A DNA stretch of 64,000 bases from contig JANWXW010000153.1 in the NCBI GenBank assembly GCA_025057315.1, forward strand, positions 1 to 64,000, in the 5' to 3' direction. A program made the translations under genes and the position numbers. Positions 33,091-40,472 of this stretch are shown here, piece by piece; position 1 is the stretch's first letter, and each line of letters starts with the position of its first letter. Source of the DNA: Myxococcota bacterium. Lineage in GTDB: Bacteria; Myxococcota_A; Polyangia; Palsa-1104; JAEUJZ01. The notes under the pieces were generated by a model. It was not told the DNA's origin and made no database searches. It worked only from the letters and a program-made list of their open reading frames with translations.

Positions 33091-33681
33091 ATGCGTGTTA
33101 CAGGCGGGCGACTTGGTGGCCGTAGGCTCCGCGCGCCCTCAGGCCTGACCACCCGCCCCAGTGCGGACCGCGTGCGGCAGGCGTTGTTTAATATCCTGCC
33201 CGCGCCGCCACCTGGTTGGCGCGTGCTCGACCTGTACGCTGGCAGCGGCGCCTTAGGTATCGAGGCCCTGTCGCGCGGCGCCGACCACGCCACCTTCGTC
33301 GAGCAGGATGCCCATGCCGCGGCCGTGCTGCGACGCAACCTCCACGAGTTGGGCCTGACCGGACAAGCCCGGCTGATCGTCGCGCCGGTGGAACGGGCCC
33401 TGTCCCGCCTCGGCGGTCCTTTTGGCTGGGTTTTCGCCGACCCCCCCTACCTGGGGGGGCTCCTTGGGCCCTTGCTTGAACGCCTGGGCGCTCCAGGCAA
33501 TGGCCTGCTCCGGGACGACTCGGTGGTGGTCGTCGAGCACCCCGGCCACAGCGGTGCCCCGGTCCTGCACGAGATGTGCGGCGTGCTGTGCCTGCGCGAC
33601 CGCCGTTGCTACGGACAGACTGCTCTGTCATTCTATGTGCCCGTGCCCGCCCGCCCGGCGCCCGACAACGAGGACCCATGA
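33091..33681 (+). CDS. rsmD: 16S rRNA (guanine-966-N2)-methyltransferase RsmD
   Basis: The 196-residue protein matches RsmD in length and motifs: MRVTGGRLGGRRLRAPSGL at the N-terminus, RPSADRVRQALFNIL, the SAM-binding LDLYAGSGALGIEALSRGA, and the catalytic FADPPYLGG (DPPY) near residue 115. RsmD methylates G966 of 16S rRNA in the small subunit during ribosome assembly, using S-adenosylmethionine. Its stop overlaps the coaD start (ATGA). The rsmD-coaD pair is common in many bacteria, which strengthens both calls. Confidence 0.92.
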   Translation: MRVTGGRLGGRRLRAPSGLTTRPSADRVRQALFNILPAPPPGWRVLDLYAGSGALGIEALSRGADHATFVEQDAHAAAVLRRNLHELGLTGQARLIVAPVERALSRLGGPFGWVFADPPYLGGLLGPLLERLGAPGNGLLRDDSVVVVEHPGHSGAPVLHEMCGVLCLRDRRCYGQTALSFYVPVPARPAPDNEDP

Positions 33682-34169
33682 CGCAGCGGCTCGCTATCTA
33701 CCCTGGCACATTTGATCCCATCACCAACGGCCATCTGGATATCTTGCGGCGGGCCCTGCGGTTGTTCGACCGCGTGGTTGTGGCCCTGGCCGAAAACGTG
33801 CGCAAGGTGCCGCTGTTTTCTACGCAAGAGCGGCGGGCGCAGATTCTAGAGGCCGTGGGCCACGATCCCCGCGTCGAGGTGGACGCCTTTTCGGGCCTGC
33901 TCGTGGAGTATGCACGGCGCCGCGGTGCCGCGGCTGTGGTGCGCGGCCTGCGTGCGCTGGGTGACTTTGAGTACGAGTTCCAGCTGGCCCACATGAACCG
34001 CCACCTCTGTCCCGAGGTGGAAACGCTGTTTATGATGACCGCAGAGGACAATTTTTACGTCAGCTCCTCTCTGGTCAAAGAGGTGGCGCGATTCGGCGGC
34101 GACGTCTCGCAACTGGTGCCCCCAGGGGTGGCGCAGGCGCTGCGGGACAAGCTCGGCGGCGGCAGCTGA
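33678..34169 (+). CDS. coaD: Phosphopantetheine adenylyltransferase CoaD
   Basis: This 163-residue enzyme has the nucleotidyltransferase signature YPGTFDPITNGHLDI (with the T/H-x-G-H-type active-site elements) near residues 7-21, a middle block VVRGLRALGDFEYEFQLAHMN, and SSSLVKEVARFGGDV near the end. CoaD converts 4'-phosphopantetheine plus ATP to dephospho-CoA, the fourth step of coenzyme A synthesis. The start at 33678 overlaps the rsmD stop. Length and motifs are fully typical. Confidence 0.95.
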   Translation: MTQRLAIYPGTFDPITNGHLDILRRALRLFDRVVVALAENVRKVPLFSTQERRAQILEAVGHDPRVEVDAFSGLLVEYARRRGAAAVVRGLRALGDFEYEFQLAHMNRHLCPEVETLFMMTAEDNFYVSSSLVKEVARFGGDVSQLVPPGVAQALRDKLGGGS

Positions 34170-34307
34170 GCGAGCAGGCTCCTGGGCCCATAGCCGTTTC
34201 CAGCATCGGCACAAGCGCAGCTGAGCGGGCAGACCGTGCCTGGATGCCAGCCGCACGGGGTCGCGATGCACCCGGGCAGCCGACTCAAGCCCCCCCGGGG
34301 ACGAGGG

Positions 34308-35048
34308 ATGAAGCAGAGGGCGCAAGGGAGCAAAAGGGGGCAAAAAGTTGCGCATCCGGCCAGAGCGTGCGAAGCAGGTTTGGTGCATGTTCCTGCAGCC
34401 ATCTGTGTCCTGCTGACCTGGGCCTGGCTGGCAGAAGCGGCTGCGTGGGGGGCACCGCCCCATCCACCGGGCACGAAGAGGGCCGGAAGCCACGGTCCTG
34501 CGCGGCAGACCGAGGCGCGGACCAGGCCCCCCCAGCGCCGGCCGCTGTCCTACCCGCCTGTGAAGCTGGTGGCCGCGGCGCACAGGGAACATCTGCTGTT
34601 CCGCCCTTACGACGAGCGGGGCCGGCCACGCCAGGATGCCCGGCGGGAGCTGACTCGGGTGCTGCGCTGCCCCCATACCGGAGAGCAGCGCGCGGTGGAT
34701 CCACGCCTCATTCCGATTCTATACCGGCTGGGGCGGCACTTTGGGCGGCCGGTGGTGATTTTTTCTGGCTACCGGCCCCGTCGCCTCTCGACACGGCCTC
34801 GGTCGCGGCACCTGACGGCCGCGGCCATTGACTTCCAGGTCCCTGGGGTGCGCCATGCCGAGGTCGTGCGTTGGTTGAGGCGGACCTTCCACCCCATCGG
34901 CGTCGGCTTTTACCCTGACGGACAACATGTGCACCTAGACGTGGACCGACAACGCGATGCCTACTGGGTTCAGCGGGGCAGCGACAGGCTCCCGCTGGCC
35001 CAGCGGCTGCGGCAGACCCGCGGGACCAGCCGCCACGCCAAGACCTGA
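34308..35048 (+). CDS. Exported YcbK/DUF882-like peptidase M15-type protein
   Basis: This 246-residue protein has a long basic N-terminus and a hydrophobic segment AAICVLLTWAWLAEAAAWG resembling a signal peptide or anchor. The C-terminal domain carries the DUF882/M15 zinc motif: RSRHLTAAAIDFQVPG (H and D ligands) and QHVHLDV (HxH). YcbK-type proteins act in the envelope on peptidoglycan or related murein cross-links; activity is inferred from motif conservation. Two other in-frame starts (34236, 34266) are possible; 34308 gives the shortest N-region and has GAGGG directly upstream. Confidence 0.72.
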   Translation: MKQRAQGSKRGQKVAHPARACEAGLVHVPAAICVLLTWAWLAEAAAWGAPPHPPGTKRAGSHGPARQTEARTRPPQRRPLSYPPVKLVAAAHREHLLFRPYDERGRPRQDARRELTRVLRCPHTGEQRAVDPRLIPILYRLGRHFGRPVVIFSGYRPRRLSTRPRSRHLTAAAIDFQVPGVRHAEVVRWLRRTFHPIGVGFYPDGQHVHLDVDRQRDAYWVQRGSDRLPLAQRLRQTRGTSRHAKT

Positions 35049-35069
35049 CCCGCCTAGGGGAGGGGGCCC

Positions 35070-35162
35070 CAGCCGATGCTCCTACCAGGTCTCGGCGCAG
35101 GCCTCGCAGACATTGCACGGCTCAGGCAGGGAAGGGAGGCCGCAGCCGATGCTTCTACCAGG
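35070..35162. repeat. Pair of near-identical 20-bp direct repeats
   Basis: CAGCCGATGCTCCTACCAGG at 35070-35089 recurs at 35143-35162 with a single difference. Each is preceded by a G-run (AGGGGGCCC or AAGGGAGGC). They sit in the 200-nt gap between the convergent YcbK-like and export-gate genes. Function unknown. Confidence 0.6.
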
Positions 35163-35248
35163 GGGCGAGGTAGGATACGGCCGGGTCGTAGGCCAGGGGC
35201 AACGCGTCGATGCGGGACGACCGGGCATCGGGCCAGGGGGGTCCAATG

Positions 35249-35956
35249 TCAGCGCAGCGAGCGCAGGGAGCTCCCCAACGCGCCCGGCAGGGCCGACAGC
35301 TCGCCCCGCAGCGCCGCGGCGATGGCCTCGCTGCCCAGGACAAGGACAAGGGCCCACAGCAGGGCTGCAGCCGCCCTGCCCCCCGGGGGTGCCGCTCGGA
35401 GCACGAGCCGAACCAGCAGATGAGCCAGTCCCAGCGCCACCAGCGGGTGCGCCGCCAGCAGCAGGCCCAGGACCAAGACCCGTCCGGGCAACTCGATGAG
35501 CAGCGGCGAGGGCCGGGGCAGTCCATGCGGCAGCGGCACGGCTTCGTAGCTGAGCGCCAGGGCCCGGAGCAGCGATTCCGGCCCGGACAGGGTGACAAAC
35601 AGGGCCACCGCCAGCCCCAGCAGAAGCCGCCTGGCCAAGGGCTCTGCTGGCCCCCCACGCGCGGCATCCAGCAGCGCACCGGCACCTAGGGCACCCACCA
35701 GCGGCACCGCGGCACACAGCCCAAGCGCGATGCCACAGAGGGCCTCGCGGCCCAACAGCGCAGCCAAGTCCAGGGCATCGTGGCCCCCCAGGGATGCAGC
35801 GGGCTCGACGAGAGCCGGGGCAAGCAGGGCCGTGCCAAGCAGGGCCAAGGCGACCCGGCCGACCCAGGGCAGAGGCAACAGCAGCCCCACCGGGCCAGCC
35901 CGACACAGCGCCAGCAGCGCTGCTAGCGGAACACCCTGCGGCCAGAGCGGCGCCAT
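35249..35956 (-). CDS. fliR: FliR/SctT-type export-gate protein
   Basis: This 235-residue, very hydrophobic protein has about six membrane stretches, e.g. GIALGLCAAVPLVGALGAGA, RRLLLGLAVALFVTL and VLVLGLLLAAHPLVALGLAH, the layout of FliR/SctT. FliR sits in the inner-membrane export gate of flagellar or type III secretion systems. Its ATG at 35956 shares one base with the stop of the FliQ-like gene (TAATG), as expected for an export-gate operon. It is slightly shorter than usual (about 260 residues). Flagellar versus injectisome origin cannot be decided, and no FlhB/SctU follows. Confidence 0.7.
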   Translation of the reverse strand: MAPLWPQGVPLAALLALCRAGPVGLLLPLPWVGRVALALLGTALLAPALVEPAASLGGHDALDLAALLGREALCGIALGLCAAVPLVGALGAGALLDAARGGPAEPLARRLLLGLAVALFVTLSGPESLLRALALSYEAVPLPHGLPRPSPLLIELPGRVLVLGLLLAAHPLVALGLAHLLVRLVLRAAPPGGRAAAALLWALVLVLGSEAIAAALRGELSALPGALGSSLRSLR

Positions 35957-36225
35957 TACCATCGCCCCAGGTGCGGCATGATCTGAAGCAGCGACCAGAA
36001 GAAGCGCACCAGCTGCTGACCGATCCACGGTCCGCACAGCACCAGCACGACCAGCCCCCCTGCCAGACGCAGCAGGGCCGCCGTGGTCGGTTCGCGCAGA
36101 GCAAACTGCCCCTGCAGCAGGTCTGCCAGCGCGCCGGCCAGGGCTGCGGCCAACAGCGGAGGTGCGGCAGCCAGCACCAGCAGCCACAGCGCCTCGCGCA
36201 GCACGGAGATAAGCAGCGTGGTCAT
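35956..36225 (-). CDS. fliQ: FliQ/SctS-type export-gate protein
   Basis: The 89-residue protein has the exact FliQ/SctS length and two hydrophobic helices. It opens MTTLLISVLREALWLLVLAA, then PLLAAALAGALADLLQGQFA with the conserved Q between helices, and LRLAGGLVVLVLCGPWIGQQ. FliQ subunits pack around FliP/FliR in the export gate. The start overlaps the FliP-like stop by 4 nt and the end overlaps the FliR-like start by 1 nt. Confidence 0.8.
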   Translation of the reverse strand: MTTLLISVLREALWLLVLAAAPPLLAAALAGALADLLQGQFALREPTTAALLRLAGGLVVLVLCGPWIGQQLVRFFWSLLQIMPHLGRW

Positions 36226-36809
36226 GCGTAGCCCAAGAGCAGCCCCTGCGCCAGCAGCCGCCAGCCATCGCTGAGCACCAGCAGCAGGAGCTTAAAGGGC
36301 AGCGACACGGCCGCCGCGGGCAGCCCGGGCAGGCCCAAACCCTGGAGCAGGGCCGCCACCAGCAGGTCCAGCACCAAAAAGGGCAACAGGAGCAGGAACC
36401 CGATCTGGCAGGCCCGCTTGAGCTCAGCCAGGGCGAAGGCCGGTGCCAGCACAGACAGGTCCTCCTCGCCCACAGCGCCGCGTTCCTCTGGTGGCCGCAC
36501 CCGCCGGGCCACCTCCAGGGCCGTTGCGCGCTCGCGGGCCGGGGCGTGCTGGCGCAAAAAGTTGCGCAGGGGCTCCAGCCCTGCCTGCAGACGGGCTTCC
36601 GGGTCGCCCCTGGCCGCCATGGCTCGCTGCGCCCGCTCGGCCAGCGGCGCCGTCACCACAGCCGACAGAAGCAGCGACAGCAGCGCGACGGCGCCCAGGG
36701 GCAAGATGCCACCCAGGGCATGGCGCAGCACGGCCAGCACCAGCCCCATTTTTAGGTACCCAGCCCCCAGGATGCCCAGCAGCAGGAGCACGGGCAGCGC
36801 CTCGCTCAC
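36222..36809 (-). CDS. fliP: FliP/SctR-type export-gate protein, short form
   Basis: This 195-residue protein starts with GTG within the stop of the FliO-like gene (GTGA). The C-terminal half is a good FliP/SctR match: LAPAFALAELKRACQIGFLL, LPFLVLDLLVAALLQGLGLP and VSLPFKLLLLVLSDGWRLLA (P-F-K-L-L/M-L-F-V-L-x-D-G-W consensus). FliP normally has about 220-250 residues and an N-terminal signal segment; here the front is shortened and the loop between helices is Arg/Glu-rich. It forms the pentameric core of the export gate. Confidence 0.8.
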   Translation of the reverse strand: MSEALPVLLLLGILGAGYLKMGLVLAVLRHALGGILPLGAVALLSLLLSAVVTAPLAERAQRAMAARGDPEARLQAGLEPLRNFLRQHAPARERATALEVARRVRPPEERGAVGEEDLSVLAPAFALAELKRACQIGFLLLLPFLVLDLLVAALLQGLGLPGLPAAAVSLPFKLLLLVLSDGWRLLAQGLLLGYA

Positions 36810-37222
36810 GGTCCCCTCCCCCGCAGCCGCTGCCAGAGTCCTGGCGCGCGGCCATCCGATGCGCTCCCAAGGGTTGCCCCGGCTGCAAGGGCCGCCTCCA
36901 CCTCAGCCGGCTCCATCTCCCGCAGCAGGGCCAGGGCACCGCCCGACCCGCCGACCAGCAGATAGCGGCCGGCGGCGCGCACCAGGTACACGGCCTGGGT
37001 CTCTCCGAGCGGCAGCTGCGCCACCAGCTGCAGCACACCGCCGTTGCGCGGCCGCACCCGTGGCCGCAGCAGCCGAAGCACCACCAGGGCCAGCGCGCAG
37101 GTACAGAGCAATGCCAGGGCCGTCTGCCACAGCGCGCTTGACCAGCCCAACGCCGCAGCGGATGGGGCGCTCAGTTCAGGACCACCAGGCGGTGCGGACA
37201 GTTCTGCAGCCGGCAGCCACAT
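36806..37222 (-). CDS. FliO-like single-span membrane protein
   Basis: This 138-residue protein has one membrane helix (WQTALALLCTCALALVVLRL) followed by a small cytoplasmic domain. That domain reads NGGVLQLVAQLPLGETQAVY and LVRAAGRYLLVGGSGGALAL, matching the short beta-rich FliO domain (VxxxxLGxxxxLxLVxVxGxxLLLG). FliO helps assemble FliP. It is first in a four-gene minus-strand run that overlaps at every junction. The GTG one codon earlier is an alternative start. Confidence 0.62.
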   Translation of the reverse strand: MWLPAAELSAPPGGPELSAPSAAALGWSSALWQTALALLCTCALALVVLRLLRPRVRPRNGGVLQLVAQLPLGETQAVYLVRAAGRYLLVGGSGGALALLREMEPAEVEAALAAGATLGSASDGRAPGLWQRLRGRGP

Positions 37223-37275
37223 CACCTCTGATGAGACGATGGGCCACAGGGCGTGTCAAGCGAAGCCTGGCGACA

Positions 37276-37659
37276 CTATTCGTAAAATGCCGGCTCGCGG
37301 CACCGAACAAACGCCCGCACAGCCTGCAGGACCTCGTCGCTGGGGTCGATGAATTGCAGGCCCATGCCCGGAGCCAGGTCGGCATGGAATAGGCAGGGCT
37401 CGCGGACCCACTGCACGCGCGCGCGCACGCTGAGCGGCCCTTCATGGGTGGGCAGGGTAAAGCTCAGGTCCACCTCGGTGCCAATCGGCTCGGGCCGAAA
37501 GGTGCAGACGAACAGCCCCGCCTCGCTGACGTTCTCACTGAGCCCCCAGTACAGGTTGTGCTCGCTGTCGATGGTCACCTCGGCCACCAGAGCCACGCGC
37601 TGGCAAGCCCGCCGCTCCACCGGTGCCGGAGCGGTCCGCTTGCGTCGGATCGGGATCAT
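37276..37659 (-). CDS. PilZ-domain protein
   Basis: The 127-residue protein has ATG 37659 with GGAGG about 7 nt upstream. It contains a single PilZ domain: RRACQRVALVAEVTI (the RxxxR c-di-GMP-binding element in the form RRxCQR), then ENVSEAGLFVCTF (the D/N-x-S-x-x-G loop). A Pro-Leu-Ser strand region and VQWVREP follow. PilZ proteins bind cyclic di-GMP and alter motility or envelope functions; this divergent N-S-E-A-G loop is typical of myxobacterial PilZ paralogues. It sits beside the export-gate genes, but separately transcribed or coupled cannot be told. Confidence 0.8.
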   Translation of the reverse strand: MIPIRRKRTAPAPVERRACQRVALVAEVTIDSEHNLYWGLSENVSEAGLFVCTFRPEPIGTEVDLSFTLPTHEGPLSVRARVQWVREPCLFHADLAPGMGLQFIDPSDEVLQAVRAFVRCREPAFYE

Positions 37660-37765
37660 CCTGTTCCTCCGGTCGTATCCTCGACTTCCGTCCATCGACG
37701 CAAGCGCCCTCTCCCTGGAGGCCCCTGCTTGGGCCCGGCCCCCTCTTCGTGTTACCCATGGTTCC

Positions 37766-38437
37766 ATGCCACCGCTGCGCATCGCTCCCTCCATCCTGTC
37801 GGCTGATTTTGGCCGCCTGGCCGACGAGGTGGCGCGCCTAACGGCCGCCGGCGCCGACTACATTCACGTCGACGTCATGGATGGCCACTTTGTGCCCAAC
37901 CTGACGATCGGTCCCCCGGTGGTGCGGGCCTTGCGGCGGGCGACCCACCTGCCGCTGGACGTCCATCTCATGATCGAGCGACCGGAGATGTGGATCGAAC
38001 GCTACGCCGAGGCGGGGGCAGACCTCATCCATGTCCACGCGGAGGCGTGTCCCCACCTGCACCGCGTCGTGCAGCAGATCCGCAGCTGCGGCCGCCGCGC
38101 GGTGGTAGCGCTCAACCCCCACACGCCGCTGTCGGTGTTGGACTACGTGCTGGAGGATCTGTCGATGGTCCTGCTCATGACCGTCAACCCCGGCTTCGGC
38201 GGCCAGAGCTTCATCCCCCAGATGCTGCCCAAGGTGCGGGCGCTGCGGCACCTGATTGCATCCCGCGGCCTGCAGGTGGACATCGAGGTGGACGGCGGCA
38301 TCAAGGCAGACAATGCGGCAGAGCTCGTCGCCGCCGGAGCCAATGTCCTGGTCGCGGGCTCGGGCATCTTCGACACCCCGGACTGGGCCGCCACCATCGC
38401 TGCGATGCGCAAAGGGGCCCAGGCCTTGGCCCGCTGA
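37766..38437 (+). CDS. rpe: Ribulose-phosphate 3-epimerase
   Basis: This 223-residue TIM-barrel enzyme shows all expected motifs: APSILSADFGRLADEV, the metal/active-site HVDVMDGHFVPNLTIGP, LDVHLMIERPE, VNPGFGGQSFIPQML and EVDGGIKADNAAELVAAGAN, which contains the second catalytic Asp. It interconverts ribulose-5-phosphate and xylulose-5-phosphate in the pentose phosphate pathway. The protein begins MPPLRIAPSIL; longer frames upstream are antisense to the PilZ gene and are not used. Confidence 0.95.
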   Translation: MPPLRIAPSILSADFGRLADEVARLTAAGADYIHVDVMDGHFVPNLTIGPPVVRALRRATHLPLDVHLMIERPEMWIERYAEAGADLIHVHAEACPHLHRVVQQIRSCGRRAVVALNPHTPLSVLDYVLEDLSMVLLMTVNPGFGGQSFIPQMLPKVRALRHLIASRGLQVDIEVDGGIKADNAAELVAAGANVLVAGSGIFDTPDWAATIAAMRKGAQALAR

Positions 38438-38447
38438 GCCCCCGAGA

Positions 38448-40346
38448 TCACTTCAGGATCGGAATGACCTGTTCGGTCCACTGCGCGATGTGGTTGTGCG
38501 TCTGCAGGTTCTGGTATGGGATCCAGAACGGCGGCGAGCTGGGATCGCCCCCGGTCGGCTCTCCGCCCACGGTGATGGCAGCCATCCATAGCTGCGGCCG
38601 ATCGGTGTTGTTGGGCAGGCGGAGGCCGTAGTTGCGCTTGGAGGAGAAGGTCAGCCACATCACCGTGCGTCCCTGCGGCGCCGCCTGGCGGAAGGGACTG
38701 AACTTGGGCCACGAGTTGGTTAGATCGTCCCGCGTGTCGGTGGGCCCGCGCTTGTTGATGTTGACCAGGTCTATCTCGCCGCCACCCGAGATGGGGACCA
38801 TCATGATGCGTGCGCGCGGGTTGTCGTACGCCGTGCACTCGCCCAGCACGTTGTTTTCCCGGCAGCCGGAGACGCGGTTAAAGACAACGTACTGGTCGTT
38901 GGGCGCCACGGCGGGGTAGTAGCTGTTTTGCCCGGGCCGTTCGGGAACCAGCACCTGAAGCTGCTCAAATGCGTTGCCGTTCCAGCGCATGCGGGCAATG
39001 GCCCCGCGGGCGATGAAAATCTCGGTGTTGTCGCCCTCGGTGTTCGGGATGTTGGTCGGGTGGGTGTCGCTGTAGCGGGTAAAGACCAGATAGGTGCCGC
39101 TGCGTCCCCAGTCCGGATGGGTGGCGTTGCCGCCTGTCGGGATGTTGGCGATGACGTCGTTTCCAGTCAGGGCGCTCACCAGACGCAGCTTCCCGCGCAG
39201 GGCGGAGACAAAGTGGTTGCCATCGGCGCTGTAGGCCTGGAAGTTGGAGAACTGGCGCTGCACCTCCGGCCGCCCCGGTGTGGTGTCGATCCGGGTCAGC
39301 GTGCGCATGCGGCTCTCGACGTCAAGCTGCACCAGGTCGGAGATGTGCGCGCCGCCCAGAACCAGCGACAGCCGGTCACCGGCGTGGCTGATGGCGTGGC
39401 AGCCCACGCAGTACTGCTGGCCGCGGTGGTCCCGCGGCGCATCCGTGGTCAGGTAGTAGGGCTCCACCCGGCCCTTTTCCAGGTCGATGCGGTAGATGCC
39501 GCTGACCCCCTGCTCTGCGGTCCAGTAGTAAATGCCACCGCGCAGGTCCTCCAGGGCGAACTTGAGGTGGATCGGCCGGCTGGTGCCCACGGGGCGACCC
39601 GGCCCGGCCGTGCCCCGCACCGTGATCACCACCGGATCGGTGTTGCCCAGGTTGGAATAGGCCATCTGGTTCCACAGGGTCCGGCCCAGCTCGTAGCTGC
39701 AGCCGCTGCCCACCTGCCGGCAGCCGGTGTAGACCCGCAGGTCCGTGACCCGGTTTTGCAGCGACACCTCAAAGACCACATTGGCCGAGTTGCCGCGCAG
39801 CCACTGGATGTCCAGCGTGCCCAGATTCGGCGGCAGCAGCACGTGGTCGTAGGGGTAGAGCACCACCGGGATCTGCGCGTCGGCCGGACCGCGGAAGACG
39901 GTCTCGTCGCTACCCCTGGCGTCGGCCTCGACGATGCGCCGGCTGATGCGGACAAACACCGTGGCCGTGCCCAACAGCGTCCCCGAGCGCGCAAACACGG
40001 TGCCTTGGCCGCCAAAGCCAGCCGTCTGCAGCGTCGATACGTCCCGGAACCGTCCCAAGCTCGCAGGGCTGATGGTCCAGGTCACGCGGTCGGTGATGTC
40101 CTCGGTGTGGCCATCGGCGAACTCACCAATGGCCTGGTAGCGCTGCGACTGGGCCGTCTCTCCATCGATGGTCAGCGACAGGCTCTGCGGCTCTACCCGG
40201 ATTGACCGCAGGTTGGCGATGCCCGGCACGCCCCCGTCGGAGCCCTCCTGACTTGAGGTCGTCACCGCAGGCTCGTTGCAGGCACCAACAGCCAAAGACA
40301 CGAGGACACTTACAGCGCAGACACGGCTCCCGCACAGGCGCAACAT
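38448..40346 (-). CDS. Lipoprotein with Ig-like domain, beta-propeller and c-type heme motif
   Basis: This 632-residue protein has GGAGGAG 6-12 nt before its ATG and signal MLRLCGSRVCAVSVLVSLAV with lipobox Cys23. Residues about 45-130 resemble a bacterial Ig-like (BIG_2) domain: RSIRVEPQSLSLTIDGET and ADGHTEDITDRVTWT. The remainder resembles a TolB/WD40-type propeller (DVESRMRTL, DPRARI-like DNPRARIMMVPISGGG). Inside it is one CxxCH motif, CVGCHAISHAGDRLSL, which would bind a c-type heme. The combination suggests an outer-surface redox or sensory protein. Rpe lies convergent, 11 nt away. Confidence 0.72.
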   Translation of the reverse strand: MLRLCGSRVCAVSVLVSLAVGACNEPAVTTSSQEGSDGGVPGIANLRSIRVEPQSLSLTIDGETAQSQRYQAIGEFADGHTEDITDRVTWTISPASLGRFRDVSTLQTAGFGGQGTVFARSGTLLGTATVFVRISRRIVEADARGSDETVFRGPADAQIPVVLYPYDHVLLPPNLGTLDIQWLRGNSANVVFEVSLQNRVTDLRVYTGCRQVGSGCSYELGRTLWNQMAYSNLGNTDPVVITVRGTAGPGRPVGTSRPIHLKFALEDLRGGIYYWTAEQGVSGIYRIDLEKGRVEPYYLTTDAPRDHRGQQYCVGCHAISHAGDRLSLVLGGAHISDLVQLDVESRMRTLTRIDTTPGRPEVQRQFSNFQAYSADGNHFVSALRGKLRLVSALTGNDVIANIPTGGNATHPDWGRSGTYLVFTRYSDTHPTNIPNTEGDNTEIFIARGAIARMRWNGNAFEQLQVLVPERPGQNSYYPAVAPNDQYVVFNRVSGCRENNVLGECTAYDNPRARIMMVPISGGGEIDLVNINKRGPTDTRDDLTNSWPKFSPFRQAAPQGRTVMWLTFSSKRNYGLRLPNNTDRPQLWMAAITVGGEPTGGDPSSPPFWIPYQNLQTHNHIAQWTEQVIPILK

Positions 40347-40472
40347 ACAGCTCTCCTCCGTCATCGAGGGCGTCAGGGTGGCTCTTGTCAGCCTGGCAGT
40401 ATAGCGCGGCTCGCCATATTGCGCCAGAGTTTCCGGATGCTAGCTAACTGATTGTTCCGGCCTAGTCTGTCG

